Positions 43,592 through 51,219 of a DNA stretch of 64,000 bases are shown here, in pieces (positions within the stretch are counted from its first letter, which is position 1; every line of letters begins with the position of its first letter). The notes under the pieces are model-generated. The model was given only the letters and a program-made list of their open reading frames with translations, had not been told where the DNA came from and did no database searches. Position numbers and translations under genes: made by a program. The DNA is from JBEIFW01 sp046081125 (GTDB taxonomy: Bacteria; Actinomycetota; Acidimicrobiia; Acidimicrobiales; Ilumatobacteraceae), in contig JBJTVH010000002.1 in the NCBI GenBank assembly GCA_046081125.1, forward strand, positions 3,919 to 67,918, read 5' to 3'.

Positions 43592-43673
43592 GGGTCGGTG
43601 CCCGAGTGGCCAAAGGGAGCTGACTGTAAATCAGCCGGCACAGCCTACGGAGGTTCGAATCCTTCCCGGCCCA
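43592..43673 (+). tRNA. tRNA-Tyr (GTA anticodon)
   Basis: An 82-base class II tRNA. The acceptor stem pairs GGGTCGG with CCGGCCC (one G-T pair) and has discriminator A at 43673. The anticodon GTA is at 43626-43628 within CTGTAAA. A long variable arm (about CCGGCACAGCCTACGG) and the GGTTCGAATCC T-loop follow, as expected for bacterial tRNA-Tyr. The CCA end is not encoded. Confidence 0.95.
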
Positions 43674-43676
43674 CAG

Positions 43677-43709
43677 ATCGGGGCGGCACGCTGAGCGTGC
43701 CGCCCCGAT
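43677..43709. terminator. Strong hairpin after tRNA-Tyr
   Basis: ATCGGGGCGGCACG and CGTGCCGCCCCGAT form a perfect 14-bp stem with loop CTGAG, four bases after the tRNA and six bases before the stop of the convergent SDR gene. It probably terminates both transcripts, without a T-tract. Confidence 0.65.
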
Positions 43710-43714
43710 GCGCG

Positions 43715-44452
43715 TCAGGCCGTCATCCCGCCGTCGACGACGAACTCGCTGCCGGTGCAGTAAACGCTGTCGTCGGAGGCCAGGAACAGGACCAGCTTCG
43801 CCACTTCCTCGGGGCCGGCCTCGTGACCGACCGGGATCCGTGACTGCACCAGCTCGCGCACGCCGGCGCGGTCGAACTCGTCGGCCATCGGCGTGGCGAT
43901 GATCCCCGGGTGGACCGAGTTGCAGCGCACGCCGTGGGGCGCGAGCTCCTGGGCGACGGCCTTGGTCATCCCGCGCACCGCCCACTTCGAGGTCGAGTAG
44001 GCGAACGCCATGCCGGATCCCCGCAACCCGGCGATCGAGGAGATGTTGATGATGGAGCCGCTGCGCTGCGCGACCATGCCCGGGGTGACCGCCTGCATCC
44101 CCAGGAACACCCCGGTGGCGTTGACCTCCATGATCCGCCGGTAGTCCTCGAGCGAGGTGTCGGTCATCCGCTGGATCCGGAAGATGCCGGCGTTGTTGAC
44201 CAACACGTCGATCCGGCCGAACCGCTCGACGGTGAACGCGACGATCGCCGTCCACTGGGCCGAGTCGGTGACGTCGAGATGGTGGTAGGCGGCCGCAGGC
44301 CCGAGTGCCGCCGCCGTGCGCGCACCGTCGTCGTCGAGCACGTCGCCGATCACCACCGAAGCCCCCTCGGACACCATCAGCTCGGCCTCGGCTGCGCCCT
44401 GCCCACGCGCGCCGCCCGAGATCAGCGCCACCTTGCCGTCGAGTCGTCCCAT
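43715..44452 (-). CDS. SDR family oxidoreductase
   Basis: A 245-residue short-chain dehydrogenase. The cofactor motif is SGGARGQG (12-19) and an aspartate at the end of strand 2 (GDV) favours NAD. NNAGIF, NISSIAG and YSTSK supply the catalytic Asn-Ser-Tyr-Lys set. It resembles glucose/cyclopentanol/3-hydroxysteroid dehydrogenase-like enzymes; the substrate cannot be set from sequence. It faces the tRNA-Tyr gene across a shared hairpin. Confidence 0.88.
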   Translation of the reverse strand: MGRLDGKVALISGGARGQGAAEAELMVSEGASVVIGDVLDDDGARTAAALGPAAAYHHLDVTDSAQWTAIVAFTVERFGRIDVLVNNAGIFRIQRMTDTSLEDYRRIMEVNATGVFLGMQAVTPGMVAQRSGSIINISSIAGLRGSGMAFAYSTSKWAVRGMTKAVAQELAPHGVRCNSVHPGIIATPMADEFDRAGVRELVQSRIPVGHEAGPEEVAKLVLFLASDDSVYCTGSEFVVDGGMTA

Positions 44453-44492
44453 GTGCCGTTGCTAGCACGGCGACCGCCCGGGTCGGGACGGC

Positions 44493-45422
44493 TCACCGCA
44501 GGTGGGGGAGGATCTCCTGGGCCACGAGGTGGAGGTGGTCAAGGTCGCCCAGGTCGAGCACCTGGAGATACATCCGCTGTGCGCCGGCGTCTTTCCAGGC
44601 GGCGAGGCGGTGGAGCACCTCGCCGACCGTGCCCGCGGCGCCATTGGTACGAAGCTCACCCGGATCGCGTCCGATCGCCGCCGCGCGTCGACGGATCTCG
44701 GCCTCGTCCCGGCCGACGCAGAGCACCAGCGCCGCCGACATCACCATCGAGGCCGGGTCGCGAGCGATCCGCTCACAGGCCACGCGCACCCGGTCGGTCT
44801 GCGTGGTGAACGCCGTGAGCGGCGAGAACGGCAGGTTGAACTCGGAGGCGAACTGCGCGGCCAGGCGCGGCGTGCGCCGCTTCCCGGCCCCGCCGATGAT
44901 CACGGGGACTTTGGCCTGCAACGGTTTCGGGAGAGCGGGGGAGTCGGCCACCCGGTAGTGGCGGCCGTCGTAGTCGAACCGGCCGCCGGGCGGGGCGGCC
45001 CACATCCCCGTGACGATCGCGAGTTGCTCGTGGAGTCGTTCGAAGCGCTCGCCGAGCGGGGGGAACGGGATGCCGTAGGCCGTGTGCTCGGCCTCGTACC
45101 AGCCGGCGCCGAGGCCGAGCTCCACCCGGCCTGCGCTCATCCGGTCGACCTGGGCGACGGTGACCGCCAACGGCCCGGGCAGGCGGAACGTGGCCGAGCA
45201 CACCAGCGTGCCGAGCCGGATGGTGCGGGTGTCTCGGGCCAGACCCGCGAGCGTCACCCAGGCGTCGGTCGGGCCCGGTTCGCCGGAGACGTCGCCCATC
45301 TTCAGGTAGTGGTCGGAGCGGAAGAACCCGCCGAACCCGAACGCCTCGGCGGCGCGGGCGACCGTCAGCAAGGTCTCGTAGTCGGCGCCCTGTTGGGGTT
45401 CGACGAAGATGCGCAACTCCAC
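44493..45422 (-). CDS. LLM class F420-dependent oxidoreductase
   Basis: A 309-residue luciferase-like (TIM-barrel) enzyme expected to use reduced or oxidised coenzyme F420. The first strand is LRIFVEPQQGADY and the barrel contains FFRSDHYLKMG, LGTLVCSATFRLPGPLAVTVAQVDR and the ELGLGAGWYEAEHTAYG motif, all typical of F420 LLM proteins. The substrate is unknown. The GTG start is eight bases from TACCGT, which is one half of a palindrome that also serves pyrE on the other strand. Confidence 0.88.
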   Translation of the reverse strand: MELRIFVEPQQGADYETLLTVARAAEAFGFGGFFRSDHYLKMGDVSGEPGPTDAWVTLAGLARDTRTIRLGTLVCSATFRLPGPLAVTVAQVDRMSAGRVELGLGAGWYEAEHTAYGIPFPPLGERFERLHEQLAIVTGMWAAPPGGRFDYDGRHYRVADSPALPKPLQAKVPVIIGGAGKRRTPRLAAQFASEFNLPFSPLTAFTTQTDRVRVACERIARDPASMVMSAALVLCVGRDEAEIRRRAAAIGRDPGELRTNGAAGTVGEVLHRLAAWKDAGAQRMYLQVLDLGDLDHLHLVAQEILPHLR

Positions 45423-45430
45423 GGGGCCCG

Positions 45431-45440
45431 ACGGTACCGT
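45431..45440. promoter_or_regulatory. Palindromic decamer giving -10 elements to both strands
   Basis: ACGGTACCGT is a perfect palindrome. Its plus-strand TACCGT (45435-45440) lies six bases before the pyrE ATG. Its minus-strand TACCGT (45436-45431) lies eight bases before the GTG of the LLM gene. One short element thus appears to drive two leaderless divergent transcripts. Confidence 0.55.
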
Positions 45441-45446
45441 CCCGGC

Positions 45447-45992
45447 ATGGACCGCCGGCCGCTGATCGAGCACCTGCTGACGCATTCGGTTCGCCGCGGC
45501 GATTTCGTCCTCAAGTCGGGCAAGCGGTCGTCGTGGTTCCTCGACACCAAGCAGACCGCCTGCCGGCCCGACGGGATCCTGCTCGTGGCCGATGCCGCGC
45601 TCGAGGTCATCCCCGCGGATGCCACCGCCATCGGCGGCCTGACCATGGGGGCCGATCCGGTGGCCTACGGGGTGGCCGCCGTGGCCGCCACCCGGGGGCG
45701 GGCGCTGCGCAGCTTCTCGATCCGTAAGGAGGCCAAGGACCACGGGGTGGCCGGGCGCATCGCCGGGGCCCTCGAGCCCGGCGACAGGGTCGTCGTCACC
45801 GAGGACACCGCCACCCGAGGGGTCTCGGCCCTCGACGCGGCGACGGTGGTGCGCGAGTTCGGGGCCGAGGTGATCCTGATCCTGGCGCTCGTCGACCGGG
45901 GCGGCACCGCCGCGGCCGTGGCCGCCGAGCACGGTTTCGCCTTCGCAGCGCTGGCGACGGCTCCCGACCTCGGCTTCCCCTTCGACAGCTGA
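45447..45992 (+). CDS. pyrE: Orotate phosphoribosyltransferase
   Basis: Joins orotate to PRPP to make OMP in pyrimidine synthesis. The 181-residue protein has the N-terminal FVLKSGKRSSWFLDTK orotate region, the IRKEAKDHG flexible catalytic loop near residue 93 and the PRPP-binding motif VVVTEDTATRG near residue 115. No other pyrimidine genes are adjacent. Its TACCGT -10 element six bases upstream implies a leaderless mRNA. Confidence 0.92.
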   Translation: MDRRPLIEHLLTHSVRRGDFVLKSGKRSSWFLDTKQTACRPDGILLVADAALEVIPADATAIGGLTMGADPVAYGVAAVAATRGRALRSFSIRKEAKDHGVAGRIAGALEPGDRVVVTEDTATRGVSALDAATVVREFGAEVILILALVDRGGTAAAVAAEHGFAFAALATAPDLGFPFDS

Positions 45993-46016
45993 GCCGCCGC
46001 CGGCGACCGGGTCCTG

Positions 46017-46466
46017 CTAGGGGGCTTTGGCGGTCGTGGTCGTCGCCTTCGCCGTGGTCGACGTGCCGACGGTGCCCGGCGACTTGGTCGTCGTCGGGGC
46101 GGTGGTCGGCGGGATCTTCAGCTTCTGGCCGACCACGACGCGGTTCGGGTTGGTGATCTCGTTCAGCGCAATCAGGGCCTGCAGGTCGACGCCCAGCTTG
46201 CGGGCGATGCCGCTGAGCGTGTCGCCCGCCACCACGACGTACTCCTTGGGTGCGGGCGCAGTCGTGGTCGTTGCGATCGTGGTGGTGGTGGTCGTCGGCG
46301 CGAGCGTCGTGGTGGTCGCGACGGTGGACACGATCGTGGTCACCGGCGTCTTGGTCGTCGCCGTGGTCGAGGCGCTGTCGTCGTCGCCGCATGCGGCCGC
46401 TCCGGTGGCGACGAACACCGCCAGCAGCGTCAGGTGTACTGCCCGCACTCCCCTACCCCAGCCCAT
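46017..46466 (-). CDS. LysM-domain lipoprotein with a Thr-rich linker
   Basis: A 149-residue cell-surface protein. A signal sequence ends at a lipobox-like AAAC (C26). It is followed by an acidic patch, a Thr-rich low-complexity linker (about 33-70), one LysM domain (EYVVVAGDTLSGIARKLG... to KLKIP, about 74-118) and a second Thr/Lys-rich tail. LysM binds peptidoglycan, so it is probably wall-associated. A TACCCT hexamer lies 30 bases upstream and a GAGAGGGGG ribosome site precedes the ATG. Confidence 0.85.
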   Translation of the reverse strand: MGWGRGVRAVHLTLLAVFVATGAAACGDDDSASTTATTKTPVTTIVSTVATTTTLAPTTTTTTIATTTTAPAPKEYVVVAGDTLSGIARKLGVDLQALIALNEITNPNRVVVGQKLKIPPTTAPTTTKSPGTVGTSTTAKATTTTAKAP

Positions 46467-46496
46467 CGTGGCCCCCTCTCGGCCGGCGAGAAGGCG

Positions 46497-46502
46497 AGGG
46501 TA
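46497..46502 (-). promoter_or_regulatory. Possible -10 element of the LysM lipoprotein gene
   Basis: Reads TACCCT on the minus strand, 30 bases before the ATG at 46466, so this mRNA would have a leader. The site is part of a GGTACC core; the plus-strand reading TACCCC is a poorer match. Confidence 0.35.
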
Positions 46503-46547
46503 CCCCGTTGGGACGCTTCGGTGGTCGCATGTCAGGCTTGGGGAGCC

Positions 46548-47471
46548 ATGAGTGAGGCCCCGGAGATCCGTTTTCCCGGCGCAGCGAGGCCGGAGCGACG
46601 CCGGATCGTCGACGCCTACGGCGTCGGCATCGCCACCTACGAGTGGGGGCCCGCGGACGGTCCCCCGCTGTTCTGTGTGCACGGTGGGCTGGACTTCGCC
46701 GCCACCTACGACCTGCTCGCTCCCCGCCTGGCGGCCGCCGGGTGGCGGGTCGTGAGTTGGGACCAGCGCGGCCATGGCGACAGCGACAAGGTCGGGCTCT
46801 ACTCGTGGGAGGCCGACCTGCGCGACATGCACGAGGTGATCGCCTCGGTCGAGCCGGTCGCACCGGTGCCGATCGTGGGGCACTCCAAGGGAGGCGGGCT
46901 GCTCATGTCGTTCGCCGACGCCCTGCCGCACCGGGTGAGCCACGCCGTCAACCTCGACGGGATGCCGTCCAAGCGGCCCGTGCCCGACATGCCGGACCGT
47001 CAGCGCACCCGGATGCAGGCGGCCGACCTCGAGGCCTGGCTCGATCACCGGCGCCAGACCGCGAGCTTCCACCGCAAGCCGGGCACCCTCGAGGAACTCG
47101 CCGAGCGGCGAGGCAAGCTCAACCCCCGTCTCCCCGCCGGGTGGTTGCAGTACATCGCGTCGATCGGCGCGCAACACGACGACGACGGCTGGCGCTGGAA
47201 GCTCGACCCATCGTTCCGCTTCGGCGGGTTCGGCCCGTTCCGGCCCGAATGGCACCAGTTGCGCATGGCCGGCCTCGCGATGCCGTTCCTGGGGATCCTC
47301 GGCCTGCAGACCGAGCCGATGGGCTGGGGCACCACCCCGCAAGACGTGGTGCCGTACCTGCCGCCCGTGCACCGGTTCGTGCAACTCGCCGATGCCGGGC
47401 ACTTCGTGCACATCGAGCTGCCCGATGTCGTCGCGGCCGAGGTCCTGTCGTTCCTCGAGGATCACCGATGA
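46548..47471 (+). CDS. Alpha/beta-hydrolase
   Basis: A 307-residue alpha/beta-hydrolase. The oxyanion region is CVHGGLDFAAT and the nucleophile elbow VGHSKGG contains the catalytic Ser. The late DAGHFVHIELP supplies the His. A long cap (about residues 145-235) covers the active site. The substrate is unknown. A GGGGAG ribosome site precedes the ATG. The stop overlaps the ATG of a second hydrolase-like gene that lacks the nucleophile. Confidence 0.88.
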   Translation: MSEAPEIRFPGAARPERRRIVDAYGVGIATYEWGPADGPPLFCVHGGLDFAATYDLLAPRLAAAGWRVVSWDQRGHGDSDKVGLYSWEADLRDMHEVIASVEPVAPVPIVGHSKGGGLLMSFADALPHRVSHAVNLDGMPSKRPVPDMPDRQRTRMQAADLEAWLDHRRQTASFHRKPGTLEELAERRGKLNPRLPAGWLQYIASIGAQHDDDGWRWKLDPSFRFGGFGPFRPEWHQLRMAGLAMPFLGILGLQTEPMGWGTTPQDVVPYLPPVHRFVQLADAGHFVHIELPDVVAAEVLSFLEDHR

Positions 47472-48190
47472 CGACGCAGATTCCGGCCCGTACCCCGGGC
47501 CGCACCCCGGACCGCACGGTGGTCCACAACCGCAGCACGCTGGCGCTGCACCGTCTTCGCGCCGCGGCGGCCGATCCGGACGTGCCCGGCCTGTTGCTCC
47601 TGCACGCCCTCGGCCTGAGCACCCCGGCCGAGGCGCCGGACTGGGCCTCGGGATGGCCCGGCCCGGTGTGGGGCCTGGACTTCACGGGTCACGGGTCGTC
47701 CACCGTGCCCGTCGGGGGCGGGTACTCGTGCGAGGCCCTGATGGGCGACCTCGACGCCGCGCTGTCGGTGCTCGGACCGTGTGCCGTGGTCGGTCAAGGG
47801 TTGGGCGCCTACGTGGCGCTGCTGATCGCCGGGGCGCGCCCAACGCTGGTGCGCGGCGTGCTGCTGGCCGACGGCGCCGGTCTCGCCGGTGAGGCCGAGG
47901 GCCCCGGCGTGCCGATGCCGAACGTCGCGCCGGCGGGGGCGGTGCGCGGCTCGGCACCGACGGCGCCCGACCCGTGGGCGCTGCTCGAGCTGTCGCGCGA
48001 CCTGCGCCCCCCGGACTACGCCGCGAGCTTCGCCCGCCTCGCGGTGCACCGCTCGGGCCTCGACGAGCCGATCCTCGTCGCGTGCCGGTTCCGGCCCCGG
48101 TGGCTGCAGGCCGTCGTCGAGGAGTACGGCGTCACCGAGGTCGAGTCGCTGGCGGCCGGCGTGGAGCGCCTGCGGCCGACCGCCCCCTAG
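47468..48190 (+). CDS. Alpha/beta-hydrolase fold protein lacking the nucleophile
   Basis: A 240-residue alpha/beta-hydrolase-like protein. The fold is recognisable in LLLLHALGLS, VWGLDFTGHGSS and VVGQGLGAYVALL. The elbow, which should read G-x-S-x-G, is GQGLG: the serine is replaced by glycine (codon GGG). No clear catalytic His follows. It is probably not a hydrolase, but may be a structural or regulatory partner of the intact enzyme encoded just upstream, whose stop overlaps its ATG by four bases. The reading frame is intact, so it is not a pseudogene. Confidence 0.75.
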   Translation: MTTQIPARTPGRTPDRTVVHNRSTLALHRLRAAAADPDVPGLLLLHALGLSTPAEAPDWASGWPGPVWGLDFTGHGSSTVPVGGGYSCEALMGDLDAALSVLGPCAVVGQGLGAYVALLIAGARPTLVRGVLLADGAGLAGEAEGPGVPMPNVAPAGAVRGSAPTAPDPWALLELSRDLRPPDYAASFARLAVHRSGLDEPILVACRFRPRWLQAVVEEYGVTEVESLAAGVERLRPTAP

Positions 48191-48193
48191 GCT
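48188..48193 (+). promoter_or_regulatory. -10 element of the CrtZ-like gene
   Basis: TAGGCT lies seven bases before the GTG at 48201; leaderless layout. Confidence 0.45.
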
Positions 48194-48200
48194 TGCGGCC

Positions 48201-48692
48201 GTGGAATTCCTGATCGCGCTCGTGGCCTTCGTGGCGATGGAGCCGATCACCTACGCCGTGCACCGGTGGGTGATGCACGGACCGGGCTGGGGCTGGCATC
48301 GCAGCCATCACCGGCGTCGCACCGGATGGTTGGAGCGCAACGACTGGTATCCGGTGGTGTTCGCGCTCGGCGTCGGCGGGTTGTTGGTCGTGGGCTTCAA
48401 CGTCTCGGGCTGGGGATGGTTGGTCCCGGTCGGGATCGGGGTGACCGCGTACGGCGCAGTGTACGCGGCCGTGCACGACGGTTTCATCCACCGGCGGCTG
48501 CCGCTGGGTCGGCGTCGGCCCCGGGCGCTCGTGGCCCTGGAGGATGCGCACCGGATGCACCACCGGTTCAACGGTGAGCCCTACGGGATGCTCGTGCCGG
48601 TGGTGCCGGCCACGTTGCGGGCCCGGGCCGAGCGCGCCGGGGATCAACCCGTGAGCGGGTCCGTGCCGTCCCAGGTGCCGACCGAGGCGTAG
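48201..48692 (+). CDS. crtZ: Beta-carotene hydroxylase-like protein (CrtZ family)
   Basis: A 163-residue integral membrane non-haem di-iron hydroxylase that would add hydroxyl groups to carotenoid rings. Four histidine clusters are visible: HRWVMH (21-26), HRSHH (33-37), HDGFIH (93-98) and HRMHH (116-120). They match the CrtZ pattern. Three or four hydrophobic spans hold them. The GTG start is supported by the TAGGCT hexamer. It converges with, and overlaps by 49 bases, the CrtA-like gene, which suggests a small carotenoid-modification pair. The carotenoid substrate is not shown by this window. Confidence 0.82.
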   Translation: MEFLIALVAFVAMEPITYAVHRWVMHGPGWGWHRSHHRRRTGWLERNDWYPVVFALGVGGLLVVGFNVSGWGWLVPVGIGVTAYGAVYAAVHDGFIHRRLPLGRRRPRALVALEDAHRMHHRFNGEPYGMLVPVVPATLRARAERAGDQPVSGSVPSQVPTEA

Positions 48693-49366
48693 GGGCGGAA
48701 CCGGGCGAACAGTTCCTCGCCGTACCAGCCCTCGGTGCGCGTGCGGCGCACGACCTCGAGATGGTGCGGCTGCCGGTAGGCGAAGGCCTCGAGGCTGGCG
48801 GCGTCTCGCCAAAGGCCGAACGTCGCCTGGCGGCCGATCGGTGCCTCACCGATGCCGACGACCCGGAGCAGGCCCTCGGCGGTGCGCACCTCGGATGCGA
48901 CGGTCCGGCTCGCTGCGGCGAAGCGGCGAAGGTGCCGGGCCCGCACGACGGCGCGAGTCACGACAGCGACGGGGCCGGCATGGTCGGTGGCTTCCGGCGA
49001 AGCCCCACCGGCGACGTCGACCCCGCGCCAGCGGCCGTGCCCGGTGACGGGGGCCAGGCGGACCGACCAGGCCTCGGCGGCGCCGGCCCACCGCCGGGCG
49101 ATCGGGGAGTCGGCGAGGAACCGCTCGAGCGCCGCCTCGTCGGACCAGAGGGCGAACAATGCCGTGCGGCCCCATTGCACCCCCGGGCCGGTGTCCGCGC
49201 CGGCGCCGGTGCCCAGCAGGCGCCAGAACGTCAGGCCGTCGGTGCGGGCGAGGTGCCGCCGATCGGTGCCCAGGCGGGCGGTGGCCTGCAGCGCCCGCCC
49301 GGGTCGCTCGGTCACGAGGTGGAAAGAAGCGACGGCCACCGCTGCATGCTGGCATCCTTCGGTCAT
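48644..49366 (-). CDS. Spheroidene monooxygenase-like protein (CrtA family)
   Basis: A 240-residue protein similar to CrtA, the haem-dependent ketolase that oxidises acyclic or cyclic carotenoids. Recognisable parts are FWRLLGTGAGAD (about 48-59), a TALFALWSDEAALERFL segment, the W-x-V-x-L-x-P-x-x-G-x-W-x-G block (99-114), and VTRAVVRARHLRRFAAAS. The ATG at 49366 overlaps the ATG of the divergent PlsY-like gene. A GTG nine codons later (49339) may be the true start, since relatives begin at about that point. It lies next to the CrtZ-like gene. Confidence 0.7.
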   Translation of the reverse strand: MTEGCQHAAVAVASFHLVTERPGRALQATARLGTDRRHLARTDGLTFWRLLGTGAGADTGPGVQWGRTALFALWSDEAALERFLADSPIARRWAGAAEAWSVRLAPVTGHGRWRGVDVAGGASPEATDHAGPVAVVTRAVVRARHLRRFAAASRTVASEVRTAEGLLRVVGIGEAPIGRQATFGLWRDAASLEAFAYRQPHHLEVVRRTRTEGWYGEELFARFRPYASVGTWDGTDPLTG

Positions 49367-49967
49367 GCCGGTCGTGGCCTGGGCAGCCTGTGTCGTCGCC
49401 TACCTGGTCGGGTCGATCCCGAGCGCCGTCGTGGTCGCCCGCCGGCACGGTGTCGACATCCGTGCCGTCGGCGACCGCAACCCGGGGTGGTGGAACACCC
49501 AGGCCACGCTCGGGAAGCGCTCGGCGGTGCCGGTGTTCGTCGTCGACGCCGCCAAGGGGCTCGTCGCCGGTGGGCTCGGCCACCTCGTCGCCGGTGGCCG
49601 GTGGTGGGTGCCCTACGTGGTCGTCGGCGCCGCGATGGTGGGCCACGCCTGGCCGGTGTTCGCCTCGTTCCGGGGCGGGCGGTGCGTGCTCACGCTGGTC
49701 GGGGGGTTCGTGGCGATCGCCCCGATCGCGGCGCTCGTCACGCTGCTCGTCTGCGTGGCGCTGTGGGGGGTCACCCGGCGCTTCGAGTGGTTCGCCCGGT
49801 CGGGGGTGTTCGGGTTCCCGGTCGTGCAGGCCGTGTTCGACCCCCTCGTCCACGTCGCTGCCACCGGCGCGCTGATGAGCTTCGTCGGATTCCGATTCGC
49901 GCAGGCGGCTCTGAGCGAGCGCCGCGGCGCCGGGCATGCTGGACTGCACCACGAGAAACCGTCGTAG
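49365..49967 (+). CDS. Glycerol-3-phosphate acyltransferase PlsY-like protein
   Basis: A 200-residue membrane protein of the PlsY family, which acylates glycerol 3-phosphate with acyl-phosphate. It has about five membrane spans. GSIPSAVVVARRHGVDIRAVGDRNPG resembles the first PlsY motif, VGHAWPVFASFRGGR the second. In true PlsY the first motif reads SGNPGATN; here it is DRNPGWWN, so substrate or activity may differ. Its ATG shares bases with the ATG of the divergent CrtA-like gene. Confidence 0.75.
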   Translation: MPVVAWAACVVAYLVGSIPSAVVVARRHGVDIRAVGDRNPGWWNTQATLGKRSAVPVFVVDAAKGLVAGGLGHLVAGGRWWVPYVVVGAAMVGHAWPVFASFRGGRCVLTLVGGFVAIAPIAALVTLLVCVALWGVTRRFEWFARSGVFGFPVVQAVFDPLVHVAATGALMSFVGFRFAQAALSERRGAGHAGLHHEKPS

Positions 49968-49979
49968 GAGGGTGCAGGA

Positions 49980-51173
49980 ATGCCGGGTCCGCTCGAGGGT
50001 GTGAAGGTGATCGACCTCTCGGCGATCATCTCGGGGCCGTGGTGTTGCCAGGTGTTGGCGGACCAGGGTGCCGAGGTGATCAAGGTCGAGCCGCGCCAGA
50101 TCGGCGACCTGACCCGGATCGGCGGGTTCCGGGTGGGCACCATCTCGGCGTTGTACGCGAACGCGAACCGGGGCAAGCCGTCGGTCGCCTTAGACCTCTC
50201 CGGTGAGGAGGGCGTCGCCGTCCTCAAGCGCCTGGTTTCGTCGGCGGACGTGGTCGTGCAGAACTTCCGGCCCGGTGCGGCCGATCGGATGGGCATCGGG
50301 TACGAGGCGTTGCGGGCCGTGAACCCCGATGTGATCTACGCGTCGATCAGCGGGTTCGGTCCGGACGGCCCGTACGCCAACTGGCGGGTCTACGACCCGG
50401 TCATCCAGGCCGTCTCCGGTGTCGTGTCGATCCAGAAGAGCCTCGACATCCCGATCCCCGACCTGGTCCGGACCCTGGTGTGCGACAAGGCGACGGCGCA
50501 CACGGCCGCTCAGGCGATCAGCGCTGCCCTCTACGCCCGGGCGACGGGCAAGGCCCGCGGGCAGCACCTGGTGATCCCGATGCTCGACTCTGCGCTCTAC
50601 TGGCTGTGGCCGGATGCCTTCATGGCCCACACGATGTTCGGGCCCGAGGTGGTGCCGGGCGCAACGCTCTACCAGATCTATCGCCTGCAGCAGACGGCCG
50701 ACGGGTTCCTGGTCTACTTCAGCGCGTCGGACTCGGAGTTCCAGGGGTTGTGCCGGGCCGTCGGTCACCCGGAGTGGATCGACGACGAGCGGTTCGCGAC
50801 GCCTCAGATGCGCCAGGTCGTCGCCCACTTCGAGGCCCTCGGCGCCATGCTGCACGAGGCGTTCTTGACGTTTCCGACCGAGGAGATCATCGACCGACTC
50901 CACGCGGAGCAGGTCCCGGCGGCCAAGGTCAACTCGATCGAGGACGTGTTCGAGGACCCGCAGGTGCGCACCAACGGGATCGTGCACACCTGGGAACACC
51001 CGCAGGCCGGCACGGTGAAGCAAGCCAAGCCGCCGGTGCGGTGGAGCGAGACCCAACACGAGCCGGTTTGGGCGATCGACGCACTGGGCGAATCGACCGA
51101 GCAAGTGCTGCGGGCGCACGGCTACGACGACGACGGCCTCGCTGCACTTCGGGCCGCCGGCGTCATCGGCTGA
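49980..51173 (+). CDS. Family III CoA-transferase (CaiB/BaiF type)
   Basis: A 397-residue CaiB/BaiF-type CoA-transferase, which moves CoA between carboxylic acids. It has LEGVKVIDLSAIISGP at the start, VEPRQIGDLTR, NRGKPSVALDL, the PGAADRMGIGYEALRAVNPDVIYASISGFG segment in parts, and the probable catalytic aspartate in VCDKATAHTAAQAI. Its specific acid is unknown; such enzymes are common in actinobacterial lipid and steroid breakdown. A strong TAGGAGG ribosome site overlaps the stop of the PlsY-like gene. Confidence 0.9.
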   Translation: MPGPLEGVKVIDLSAIISGPWCCQVLADQGAEVIKVEPRQIGDLTRIGGFRVGTISALYANANRGKPSVALDLSGEEGVAVLKRLVSSADVVVQNFRPGAADRMGIGYEALRAVNPDVIYASISGFGPDGPYANWRVYDPVIQAVSGVVSIQKSLDIPIPDLVRTLVCDKATAHTAAQAISAALYARATGKARGQHLVIPMLDSALYWLWPDAFMAHTMFGPEVVPGATLYQIYRLQQTADGFLVYFSASDSEFQGLCRAVGHPEWIDDERFATPQMRQVVAHFEALGAMLHEAFLTFPTEEIIDRLHAEQVPAAKVNSIEDVFEDPQVRTNGIVHTWEHPQAGTVKQAKPPVRWSETQHEPVWAIDALGESTEQVLRAHGYDDDGLAALRAAGVIG

Positions 51174-51206
51174 TCGCCTCCGGCGATCCACCGGGCGGCG
51201 ATCCCG

Positions 51207-51212
51207 TACGGT
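51207..51212 (+). promoter_or_regulatory. -10 element of the SnoaL-like gene
   Basis: TACGGT lies seven bases before the ATG at 51220; leaderless layout that also helps choose this start. Confidence 0.45.
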
Positions 51213-51219
51213 GCGGCCC

